Part shown: positions 1 through 6,525 of the stretch, in pieces | How positions within the stretch are numbered: the first letter of the stretch is position 1 | How the letters are laid out: each line of letters opens with the position of its first letter | NCBI GenBank assembly: GCA_964444915.1 | Contig: CAYUIY010000079.1 | Location: forward strand, 1-7,938 | Length of the DNA: 7,938 bases | From: Anaerorudis sp964444915 | GTDB taxonomy: Bacteria > Bacteroidota > Bacteroidia > Bacteroidales > Dysgonomonadaceae | Direction: 5' to 3' | Translations under genes and position numbers: made by a program | The notes under the pieces: generated by a model | Told to the model about the DNA's origin: nothing | What the model saw: only the letters and a program-made list of their open reading frames with translations | Databases searched by the model: none

Positions 1-1716
1 AAGGCTGCCAACCACGGGATTAATCTCGGTGGCAATATGAAAGTCGCCGGGAACATGGTGATTAAAAACGTCACAAATCACGGCATAGTAATCAACGGTG
101 GCTCCAACGATAATGTGGATAATTCCAGCCTTATTATGGGTGCGGATGAGGAGAATATCACAGGCAGCATCCTGATTTACAGTGATGCAGATGAATCAAA
201 CGTGGTACACGGAATTTACAACAACGCATCAGGCGTAAAGATTATCGCCAATGAAATCTCCATCAACGACACCAAAAACACAGGGCTCAGATTTGCAGGC
301 GGCAACAGGCTGCTAGAGGTGAAAACCAAGCTGACAATTGAAAAAGTTACCGCCAGCAGCCAGTATGGGTTTACCATAAACAGTACCAACAGCACTGCTA
401 AGGTCAGGGATATGGAAATAAAGGACATTAATGGTACAGCCCTTTACACAAGAGGCACCCTGATTGCCACAGGAAATGTCAGCATTGCTGATGCAGCCAG
501 CAACGGCGTTGACCTTGGCGGTATTATGAAGGTGTATGGCAACCTGAATATTGCCAATGTCGCAAACCACGGGGTTTATTTCTCGGTCGCCAATTCCAGC
601 CTGATAATGGGTGAGGATGAGGATAATATTACCGGCGATATTACCATCACTTCCAATCCGGAAAGCCCATCAATAGTACATGGCATATACAACAATGCTG
701 GAAATATCAAAATCGTGGCTAATAACATCACCATCAATGGCGCCAACAACACTGCCCTCCGGTTTGCCGGCGGCAATGGGGTTTTGGAAGCTAAGGGAAA
801 AGTTACGATTGAAAACATGGTGACTAGCGGACAGTACGGGTTTACCCTCAATAGCTCCAACAGCACTGTTAAGGTCAGGGACATGGAAATCAAGAAAATT
901 AGTGGAACAGCCCTTTATACAAGAGGTACCCTGATTGCCACCGGCAATGTCAGCATTTCTGATACAACCAACCACGGCGTGGACCTTGCCAGCGTTATGA
1001 AGGTATATGGCAACCTTAATATTTCAAATGTTACAAACCACGGGATTTATTTCTCAGTTGCCAATTCCAGCCTGATAATGGGTGAGGATGAGGATAATAT
1101 TACCGGAAATATAATCATCACTTCAAATCCTCAAAGCCCATCAATAGTCCACGGCATTTACAACAACAATGTATCAGGTATTTATATCTTTGCGAATGAC
1201 ATCACCATCAATGGTACCAAAAACACTGCCCTCCGGTTCGTGGGCGGCAACGGCGCGGTCGTAGCTAAGGGTAAAATTACGATTGAAAACGTGGTGACCA
1301 GCGGCCAATATGGAATTACTGTAAACAATAGCACCGGCCAGTTGATGGCAAGGGATATTGCCATAAAAAATGTTAACGGTGTTGCCATCCATAACGCCGG
1401 CACCACAGCCATCACAGGTGAACTGGTGCTTGAGAACATCACCGGAAATATTTTCGGCACTAACTCAAAACTGACACTGGGCACTGCCATAAGGACCAGC
1501 AAGGCCATCAACTTCTCCGGCACAATAACCAATACGGAAGCTGGCAGTGTGGAGGTTGCCTGGATTGGAGATGTGGGAAGCGGGAAAACCATTGCACAGT
1601 GCGGGAATGCGACCCTGTTTAACCAGTGCATGAACATCTTCCGCCCGGCGGACGGGTTTGTCCTGCAGCAAAACGGTACCACAGCGACAAATATTGATAT
1701 TGTGCCTGCTGCGTAA
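1..1716 (+). CDS. Repetitive surface-type protein, predicted right-handed beta-helix (5' partial)
   Basis: The frame is open from base 1 (reading KAANHGINLGG before the first Met at 37), so the true start and any signal peptide lie upstream. The visible 571 residues are rich in Asn, Gly, Thr, Ile and Val. They consist of short rungs with a hydrophobic turn motif such as NHGVYF, VHGIYN, NTALRF, QYGFTL, GTALYT or NHGVDL, followed by alternating-hydrophobic strands. This is the look of pectate-lyase-like or adhesin beta-helices. Six such rungs (37, 24, 28, 24, 22 and 22 residues) make one 157-residue unit, repeated about 2.5 to 3 times. The C-terminal part from about base 1400 is non-repetitive and contains the only two cysteines (CGNATLFNQC). 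I see no LPXTG motif, transmembrane anchor or S-layer domain at the C-terminus. The role is unknown; an extracellular adhesin or glycan-binding protein is inference. It ends in TAA just before a strong terminator. Confidence 0.8.
   Translation, partial: KAANHGINLGGNMKVAGNMVIKNVTNHGIVINGGSNDNVDNSSLIMGADEENITGSILIYSDADESNVVHGIYNNASGVKIIANEISINDTKNTGLRFAGGNRLLEVKTKLTIEKVTASSQYGFTINSTNSTAKVRDMEIKDINGTALYTRGTLIATGNVSIADAASNGVDLGGIMKVYGNLNIANVANHGVYFSVANSSLIMGEDEDNITGDITITSNPESPSIVHGIYNNAGNIKIVANNITINGANNTALRFAGGNGVLEAKGKVTIENMVTSGQYGFTLNSSNSTVKVRDMEIKKISGTALYTRGTLIATGNVSISDTTNHGVDLASVMKVYGNLNISNVTNHGIYFSVANSSLIMGEDEDNITGNIIITSNPQSPSIVHGIYNNNVSGIYIFANDITINGTKNTALRFVGGNGAVVAKGKITIENVVTSGQYGITVNNSTGQLMARDIAIKNVNGVAIHNAGTTAITGELVLENITGNIFGTNSKLTLGTAIRTSKAINFSGTITNTEAGSVEVAWIGDVGSGKTIAQCGNATLFNQCMNIFRPADGFVLQQNGTTATNIDIVPAA
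121..1533 (+). repeat. In-gene tandem repeat, 471-bp period (157 residues)
   Basis: The landmark NSSLIMG is encoded at 121, 592 and 1063, exactly 471 bases apart each time, so the units are in register with no indel between landmarks. Units two and three share a 47-base identical run (589-635 and 1060-1106), pointing to recent duplication or gene conversion. Unit one is more diverged (NSSLIMGADEEN against NSSLIMGEDEDN). The third unit stays recognisable to about base 1400 and then gives way to the C-terminal region. Sequence before 121 resembles the end of a preceding unit but has about six extra residues (GGSNDNVD), so repeats continue upstream of the window. Confidence 0.9.
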
Positions 1717-1741
1717 AGCAAAATTTAAGTCTGCGATTTTA

Positions 1742-1776
1742 AAAAATGCCGCTGGAAAGATTCCAGCGGCATTTTT
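1742..1776. terminator. Rho-independent terminator after the beta-helix gene, probably bidirectional
   Basis: This is a perfect inverted repeat: 16 bases at 1742-1757 pair with 1761-1776 around a 3-base AGA loop. The GC core is GCCGCTGGAA/TTCCAGCGGC and the stem ends in a T-run at 1772-1776. The A-run at 1741-1746 gives a U-run on the other strand, so it may also stop transcripts coming from the right, such as any from the minus-strand fragment at 1909-2091. It lies 26 bases after the stop codon at 1716. Confidence 0.92.
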
Positions 1777-1908
1777 GTGAGGATTGTAAATTTGCCAGGG
1801 AATTTCAAAAATATTAGTATCATAAAGATTGACTGTACTGTAATTTAATACCCAAATCTGGGTGGGGCAATACATAGTATCGGGCCATTAGCCCGCTGAC
1901 GGTTAATT
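1777..1908. other. Short noncoding stretch, no feature recognised
   Basis: AT-rich sequence between the terminator and the end of the minus-strand remnant. It has only a weak 5-bp hairpin (CGGGC-CATTA-GCCCG, 1881-1895) with no T-run on either side. I see no convincing promoter, RNA gene or coding potential. Confidence 0.5.
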
Positions 1909-2091
1909 TTATGGAATCCAGTAATCTTCTATGGCTTCGCGGATAATTCCAACATATCTTTTGACTTTGCCAATATCATAATTTATTGTATAAACATCAC
2001 GCTGCGTTATTTCTAAATGGCATCCGCGAGCAGTTTTTATAGTATGGCTGATATGATTGCAAAATGCCTCTTCATCAAGGGCATTTCCCAC
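1909..2091 (-). pseudogene. C-terminal remnant of a uroporphyrinogen-decarboxylase-superfamily protein
   Basis: This is a 60-residue reading frame that can only start at GTG and has no convincing ribosome site; an in-frame stop lies just upstream at 2103-2101. The pattern LDEEAF, then GCHLEITQRDVYT, then GKVKRYVGIIREAIEDYW resembles the end of UROD-superfamily proteins (corrinoid methyltransferase and UroD-like), where an alpha helix, a conserved E-x(3)-[KR]D strand and a final helix close the barrel. Full-length relatives are roughly 350-400 residues, so some 85% of the protein is missing. The probable breakpoint is near 2092-2103, where the opposite-strand glycoside hydrolase fragment begins. 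It may be the lost tail of the UROD fragment at 2653-3027. Family assignment rests on remembered motifs and is moderate. Confidence 0.5.
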
Positions 2092-2591
2092 CCTGTGTAC
2101 CTATGGCGGGCAAGTATGCACTGGAGCTAACCCCTGAAAACCCTGTCGAAATTGAGGCAGAGCTTTGGCTGGATGGTACGAGCTGTCCCGACCAGTTGGA
2201 AATTGAAAATACGGGAGCGGGTAAAGTCATTTTTACCGCCCTGAGCGCTTTACAGGATATGCTTTTGGGCGATGCTGGCGGAATAATTGAAGTGTTTCCC
2301 GCTATACCAAAGGAATTGTCGGAAGGCGGCGCGGCTTTTAAAAACCTGAGGGCGCGGGGTGCTGTTCTGGTTTCATCGAGCATTAAGAACGGTCAGGTGG
2401 AGTATATAGTATTAACCTCGTTGGCTGGCGGCACAGTTAAATTAAAATCGCCTTTTGGGCAATTGTCTGTAAAAAAGCAGATTGACGAAGCGGAATATAC
2501 GGAATTAACGGATTTCAGCTCCTTTAATGGATGCATTTCAATAGAAATGAATGCAGGGGATACGATAATGATATCCCCTTTAAATGGTTAA
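2064..2591 (+). pseudogene. C-terminal fragment of a glycoside hydrolase (GH95-like)
   Basis: 175 codons are open, but the protein-like part seems to begin near Met14 (2103), reading GKYALELTPENPVEIEAELW. The first 13 codons overlap the minus-strand remnant and look like out-of-frame sequence. The block around ALQDMLLGDAGGIIEVFPAIP, followed by FKNLRARGAVLVSS, a strand reading GQVEYIVLTSLAGGTVKLKSPF and a closing beta-rich tail, is typical of the C-terminal end of GH95-type (alpha/alpha)6-barrel hydrolases such as alpha-L-fucosidases and related enzymes. There the LLQS-x-G-x-I-x-FPA-P segment precedes a beta-sandwich. The catalytic barrel (several hundred residues) is absent, so no activity is expected. 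No good ribosome site precedes either start. It ends 61 bases before the next fragment in the same orientation, suggesting an old hydrolase-UROD gene pair. Confidence 0.55.
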
Positions 2592-2652
2592 ATACCCGGC
2601 TAATAATCCTGGCGTAAGTTTACAAGTATATTAAAATTGGGAGTTTTCCTTA

Positions 2653-3027
2653 ATGCTGACACAAAAAGAAATAGATGTTCTTCGCAGACTGGTTGACAAA
2701 TATATGAATTATGAGGACGCCAATGCCTGCGGTGGCCACAACGACTTGGCTAATACCTGCCACTGCTCGTATATTTATACCGACGAGATGCTGCCCCAAA
2801 GAGGGCAAGGACGTGGTCCGGTGTCAAAGAACTGCTGGGCATTTGGCATGGCGCAGCTGTTTGCTTCAGCCTCACCAGCGGTATTTGAGGAGTTTGAGCT
2901 GCCTTATATTTCGCGTATTGCTAAATACTTTGGCGGGATATATTACGGCTGCTGCGAACCGCTTAGCGATCGCCTTAATTTGGTAAAGAAAATCCCTAAC
3001 CTGCAGAAAGTTTCATGCTCGATCTAA
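2653..3027 (+). pseudogene. Truncated UROD-superfamily protein (N-terminal and central pieces)
   Basis: The 124-residue frame has a sound start: GGGAG at 2639-2643, a 9-base spacer and ATG. Residues 1-22 (MLTQKEIDVLRRLVDKYMNY) look like the usual N-terminal helix of this protein type. The text then jumps to what is normally a late central region: YTDEMLP, then NCWAFGMAQLFASASPAVFEEFELPY, then YYGCCEPLSDRLNLVKKIPNLQKVS. In full-length relatives (about 400 residues) a long stretch separates these parts, so an internal in-frame deletion of perhaps 200 residues is likely. The frame also stops right where an SPW-type strand and the C-terminal third should follow. UROD-superfamily members decarboxylate uroporphyrinogen or move methyl groups to corrinoids; this fragment should be inactive. 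Family recall is moderate; a short expressed protein is possible because the ribosome site is intact. Confidence 0.55.
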
Positions 3028-3067
3028 ATGTTTCATGTTCATATATTTCTTGATGCCCCATTGGGTT

Positions 3068-3085
3068 CCTGCGACATGTCGCAGG
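3068..3085. promoter_or_regulatory. Perfect 18-bp palindrome, candidate operator
   Basis: CCTGCGACATGTCGCAGG equals its own reverse complement with no spacer. It sits 76 bases upstream of the -35 element at 3162 and 40 bases after the truncated UROD frame. There is no following T-run and no loop, so it is a poor terminator. A dimeric regulator binding site is the natural reading, but it is not proved. It is markedly GC-rich against the AT-rich surroundings. Confidence 0.4.
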
Positions 3086-3161
3086 CGGACACAAACCAAC
3101 ACTTCTTTCGTAGCAAGTCCCAGTTCAACTTTTTTCGAATCCTCTTATTTTTTATTAGTGT

Positions 3162-3190
3162 TTGACAAAAACTGTAAAAAGATATATAAT
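3162..3190 (+). promoter_or_regulatory. Consensus sigma-A-type promoter of the polysaccharide operon
   Basis: TTGACA at 3162-3167 and TATAAT at 3185-3190 are both perfect consensus hexamers, separated by exactly 17 bases. A second TATAAT at 3192-3197 is too far from the -35 to be the main one. Transcription would begin near 3197-3200, giving a leader of about 465 nt before the first glycosyltransferase at 3664. This is the only strong promoter I can see for the genes to its right. Confidence 0.85.
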
Positions 3191-3197
3191 ATATAAT

Positions 3198-3663
3198 AAG
3201 AAAGGTTTTGTCGTTTCTTAAAGGCTTCTAAGCAAATATCGTGTTTTTAAGCATATTTAGTATAATTTTCATATCCATTATAGGGATGATATGGCACAGG
3301 GGGGGTAGGCCCTCAAACTCTTGTTTCCTTTTAAAGCATTTCAAAGCTCTGGCAGCTCATCCAAGCTGATAGCCCTGAGAAATCTGCCTAAAAGGATTTG
3401 TTAAGATGTCTGTTCTAACTGGATTATAGACATAGATATTTTTATATTTAACGGTGAGTATTACATATTCGAGGTAAACGTTTTGGGGGAGGATTTCGCA
3501 TGCCTATGAATGCTGGTAAATGTTCCCCGTATGATTATCAGAAAAACCTTTAAAGAGGCAAATTAAGATGTAATCGGGCGGTATGGTGAGGGTTTTTATA
3601 TAATGAAATTCAATGAAGTTAAGATAAATTAAAGTCGCTTACAGATTTTTGAGGTGTTAAAAT
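3198..3663 (+). promoter_or_regulatory. Long structured 5' leader of the polysaccharide operon
   Basis: About 465 nt lie between promoter and first gene. Visible elements include a 6-bp stem CATATC/GATATG around 3270-3293. A bulged hairpin at 3347-3379 pairs CTC with GAG, GGC with GCC and AGCT with AGCT, has loop CATCCA and bulge GATA, and contains the string GCTCTGGCAGCT. Further on are a small ORF at 3500-3553 and GGCGGTATGGTG at 3577-3588. That last string matches 10 of 12 bases of the ops element GGCGGTAGCGTG known from polysaccharide leaders in enterobacteria. The spacing differs from the enterobacterial JUMPstart layout. Long leaders of Firmicutes polysaccharide operons are known targets of NusG-like antiterminators (LoaP), so such control is plausible. 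No intrinsic terminator with a clear T-run is obvious inside the leader. Confidence 0.45.
3500..3553 (+). CDS. Possible 17-residue leader peptide
   Basis: ATG at 3500 follows a very strong Shine-Dalgarno run, GGGGGAGG at 3485-3492, with a 7-base spacer. The frame reads MPMNAGKCSPYDYQKNL and ends in TAA at 3551-3553. It lies inside the operon leader, 110 bases before the first glycosyltransferase. The quality of the ribosome site, better than those of the long genes here, is the main evidence. The peptide matches nothing I recognise. It could be a translated regulatory peptide, a decayed gene start, or a ribosome-loading site without peptide function. Confidence 0.35.
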   Translation: MPMNAGKCSPYDYQKNL

Positions 3664-4821
3664 ATGCAGAAAAAGGTTTTAATAACCGCTACGGTTCTAA
3701 GCCATATTGTAAGTTTTCATAAACCTTTGGCGGACATGCTGCACGAACACGGGTATGAGGTGCATGTTGCCGCAAGGAACAACCTTTCTGAAAAAAAAGG
3801 CATGGTTTTGGATTTTGCGGATAAGGTCTTTGATGTGCCGTTTGCGCGTTCCCCTTTAAAATTCGGTAATATTAAGGCTTATAGGATATTAAAGGATATA
3901 ATAGAAGGTACGGATTATGAGATAATTCATTGCAATACCCCAGTGGGCGGTGTTTTGACACGCCTGGCTGCCCGGGCTGCAAGGAAGAAAGGAACAAAAG
4001 TAATCTATACTGCCCATGGATTCCATTTTTATAAAGGTGCTCCATTAAAAAACTGGATATTATATTATCCTGTTGAAAAATTTCTTTCTAAAAATACTGA
4101 TATTTTAATTACAATTTGTGATGAGGATTTTCGTTTAGCAATAAACAAGCGTTTCAGAACAAAAATCTGTAGAATTCATAGTGTTGGGTGTGATTTGGAT
4201 CGCTTTAGGCCTTGTCCGGCTGAAAAGCCTAGTAACCTCAGAGAGGCGAAGGGTTTTAATGAAGATGATATGATAGCTTTATGTGTTGGCGAACTAAATG
4301 ATAATAAAAATCAGATTACGATTCTAAAGGCTTTACCGCAAATAGTAGCAGATGTCCCCAATTTCCGCCTGTTGCTGGCTGGAAATGGGCCTAATTATGA
4401 AATGTTATTAAAAATTATTCACCAATTGAATATGGATGATCATGCCCAGCTTTTAGGGTATCGCTCGGATATTCTAGACTATTATTTGCTTTGCGATATG
4501 GTGGTATCTGCCAGCCGAAGGGAAGGCCTAGGAATGAACATTCTTGAGGCGATGGCGTGTGGGAAGCCTGTTGTAGCATCCCGCAACCGGGGGCATAATG
4601 AATTGGTTGATAATTGTGTCACTGGATTATTGGTTTCTGCTAATAATGCTGATGAATTTGCAGCAGCAATTATAAGCTTGTCAAATAATCCTGATTTAAG
4701 GCAAAATTTGGGGCTTGCTGGCCGTGAAAAAGCATATTGGTATTCTACACAGGTTGTAAAATCAGAGCTAGAAAATATATATTTTCATCAGGTTTTGACG
4801 GATAAACGAGGATTGTATTAA
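3664..4821 (+). CDS. Family 4 glycosyltransferase (GT-B), EpsD/CapM-like
   Basis: This is a 385-residue enzyme, the usual length for the family. It should transfer a sugar from a nucleotide donor to an undecaprenyl-linked acceptor on the inner face of the membrane during capsule or exopolysaccharide repeat-unit assembly. The N-terminal Rossmann domain (about 1-190) has the SHIVSFHKPLADML start and the TAHGFHFY motif at 116-123 seen in EpsD-like proteins. The C-terminal donor-binding domain (about 200-365) has GELNDNKNQ at 209-217, LLAGNGP at 237-243, and the E-x7-E signature REGLGMNILEAM with Glu287 and Glu295. No signal peptide or membrane span is apparent. The start is supported by GAGGTG at 3651-3656 with a 7-base spacer. 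It is the first gene of the operon, and the next gene begins 71 bases on. The exact sugar cannot be told from sequence alone. Confidence 0.9.
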   Translation: MQKKVLITATVLSHIVSFHKPLADMLHEHGYEVHVAARNNLSEKKGMVLDFADKVFDVPFARSPLKFGNIKAYRILKDIIEGTDYEIIHCNTPVGGVLTRLAARAARKKGTKVIYTAHGFHFYKGAPLKNWILYYPVEKFLSKNTDILITICDEDFRLAINKRFRTKICRIHSVGCDLDRFRPCPAEKPSNLREAKGFNEDDMIALCVGELNDNKNQITILKALPQIVADVPNFRLLLAGNGPNYEMLLKIIHQLNMDDHAQLLGYRSDILDYYLLCDMVVSASRREGLGMNILEAMACGKPVVASRNRGHNELVDNCVTGLLVSANNADEFAAAIISLSNNPDLRQNLGLAGREKAYWYSTQVVKSELENIYFHQVLTDKRGLY

Positions 4822-4892
4822 TACTTTTTGATTACTTGAATTGATGAGTATATTCTTTAAATGAAATTAACTTAATAGTGAGGTTAAGAATA

Positions 4893-5681
4893 ATGTCGGA
4901 GTTATTAGTATCGGTAATTATACCAACATATAATGCGGAGAACACAATAGACCGCTGTTTAGAATCCGTGGTTAATCAGTCTTAGAGGAATCTTCAGATA
5001 ATATGCTGCGATGATTGTTCCAGTGATTCAACGTGGCAAAAATTATTGCAATGGAAGGAAAAAGACCCTAGAATTGAAGTTATAAAAAACGATAAAAATA
5101 TGAGAGTTGCTTATACTAGAAATCAATGTATAGCAAAAGCAAGAGGTGTTTATATTGCCCAGATAGACGATGACGACTATATGGCGCAAGATAGGATAGA
5201 AAAACAGGTATGTTTTTTAGAAGAGCATCCGGAATATGCATTTGCTGGAAGCGGTGGGTATTGTTTTGATGAAAACGGGGTTTGGCGTAAAGCAAAACCA
5301 AAGAAGAGTTCACCGGTTCCACGTGATTTTCTTTGGGGTAGCTGTTTTATAAACACATCAATAACCTTTCGGGCAGAAATACTGAAATTGGTTGACGGAT
5401 ATCGGGTTTCAAAAGAAACTATTAGAGCACAGGATTATGATTTATTAATGCGGATATATGCACATGGATATAAGGGATTTAACCTTCCGGAGTGTTTAAC
5501 ATATTATTACCGGGGTGCGAAATCATATCAAAAATGCAAATACAAATATAGAATTGACGAGGCAAAGGTACGCTATAAGGGTTATAAACAGCTTGGCCTA
5601 ATGCCATTAGGTTTAATGTTTGTCTTAAAGCCATTGATAGTAGGGTTAATACCTATACGTTTGTTGGAGTCAATAAAATGA
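4893..5681 (+). pseudogene. Family 2 glycosyltransferase interrupted by in-frame TAG at codon 31
   Basis: Reading from ATG 4893 (GTGAGG at 4878-4883 upstream) gives MSELLVSVIIPTYNAENTI, the classic GT2 start. At 4983-4985 a TAG interrupts the motif NQS-stop-RNLQII, where relatives usually have Tyr, as in NQ[ST]Y. The same frame then runs on without shift through CDDCSSDST (39-47), the donor/metal motif QIDDDDY (DDDD at 92-95), AQDYDLLMR and a hydrophobic, basic tail, to TGA at 5679-5681. So one base (TAC or TAT to TAG) separates it from an intact 262-residue GT-A enzyme. A restart inside, for example TTG 5046 or ATG 5100, would lose the nucleotide-binding first strand, so the shortened product should be inactive. 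Causes could be a true nonsense mutation, a sequencing error or amber readthrough. Its length and C-terminus match the next gene, a paralogue. Confidence 0.8.
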
Positions 5682-5708
5682 AGAAAATAACTTATTTTGG
5701 TGATTATT

Positions 5709-6497
5709 ATGGCATTGATTTCAGTAATAATGAGTGTGCATAATGGTGAAAAAACATTAAAAAGAGCTATTGATAGTATTTTAAGACAGACAATCCAAGA
5801 TTTTGAATTTATTATATGTGATGATGCATCTACCGATAACTCATACAAAATTTTAAAAGAATATGAAGATAAGGATTCAAGGTTTATTATTATAAGAAAT
5901 GAAACAAATCTTGGGCTGGCTGCATCTTTAAACAAATGTTTAGAGAAAGCTTCAGGTGAATATATCGCAAGAATGGACGATGATGATATTTCTTTGCCTG
6001 AGCGTTTTGAAAAACAAATAGACTTTTTGGCCGTGAATAATCAATATGCTTTTGTTTCTTCAAATTCAATTGTATTTGATGGAAATGGAGATATCAGAAT
6101 TGGAATTAAGCCCGAAGTGCCTGATAAAAACGATTTTATAAAAGGGTCACCTTACTTGCATCCGGCTGTAATGTTCCGTCGGGATGCAATTCTTAGTATA
6201 GGGGGATATAGTACCAAAGAATACACTAAAAAGCGAGCACAAGATTATGAATTATTTATGCGGATGGCATCCAGAGGGCTAAATGGTTATAATATTCAAC
6301 AACCTTTATTAAAATACTATTATTCACAAAAGGTAACCCAAAGAAAACGTTCGATAAAAAGTATGGTTGATGAAATAAAAATTCGTTATTATGGTTATAA
6401 ACAGCTTGGTGTAAAACCATGGCAATATATTTTTATTTTCATTCCTGTGTATGTATATATTAAACACTTGCTGATTAGCAATTTCAGCAGAAAATAA
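5709..6497 (+). CDS. Family 2 glycosyltransferase (GT-A)
   Basis: This 262-residue enzyme would add one sugar to the lipid-linked repeat unit at the cytoplasmic face of the membrane. ATG 5709 is chosen over an upstream in-frame TTG at 5697 because GGTGA (5699-5703) is a fitting ribosome site 5 bases away and the protein then begins MALISVIMSVHNGE, as family members do. Visible motifs are ISVIMSVHNGE (4-14), CDDASTD (37-43), RMDDDD with the metal-binding DxD at 90-93, the RAQDYELFMR segment of the acceptor-side helix, and a C-terminal hydrophobic stretch (YIFIFIPVYVYIKHLL) likely to hold the protein at the membrane. It starts 27 bases after the previous stop and shares with that gene the RAQDY[DE]L.MR and RY.GYKQLG motifs and the exact overall length, so the two are probably tandem duplicates with diverged specificity. 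Donor and acceptor are unknown. Confidence 0.92.
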   Translation: MALISVIMSVHNGEKTLKRAIDSILRQTIQDFEFIICDDASTDNSYKILKEYEDKDSRFIIIRNETNLGLAASLNKCLEKASGEYIARMDDDDISLPERFEKQIDFLAVNNQYAFVSSNSIVFDGNGDIRIGIKPEVPDKNDFIKGSPYLHPAVMFRRDAILSIGGYSTKEYTKKRAQDYELFMRMASRGLNGYNIQQPLLKYYYSQKVTQRKRSIKSMVDEIKIRYYGYKQLGVKPWQYIFIFIPVYVYIKHLLISNFSRK

Positions 6498-6525
6498 AAT
6501 AAACTGTGATGCTCGAGGTGTTAAT

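Noticed and set aside
216..1392. Several long minus-strand frames opposite the beta-helix gene.
   Set aside because: They mirror the repeats of the plus-strand gene, lack ribosome sites, and give no recognisable proteins; antisense shadows.
121..1533. Direct repeats considered as a CRISPR or satellite array.
   Set aside because: The period is 471 bp, in frame, and protein-coding throughout; no short repeats with unique spacers.
1881..1895. Hairpin CGGGC-CATTA-GCCCG as a terminator for the minus-strand remnant.
   Set aside because: Only 5 bp with no T-run on either strand; too weak to call.
2711..2986. Overlapping plus-strand frame of 91 codons inside the truncated UROD gene.
   Set aside because: Different frame, no ribosome site and no familiar motifs; the UROD-like frame explains the sequence.
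3013..3144. Minus-strand open stretch of 43 codons (…VLVCVRLRHVAGTQWGIKKYMNMKHLDRA) across the palindrome, considered as a transposase or gene remnant.
   Set aside because: No ribosome site or convincing start, no family I recognise, and partly dictated by the palindrome. It could still be a decayed gene end, but I cannot support it.
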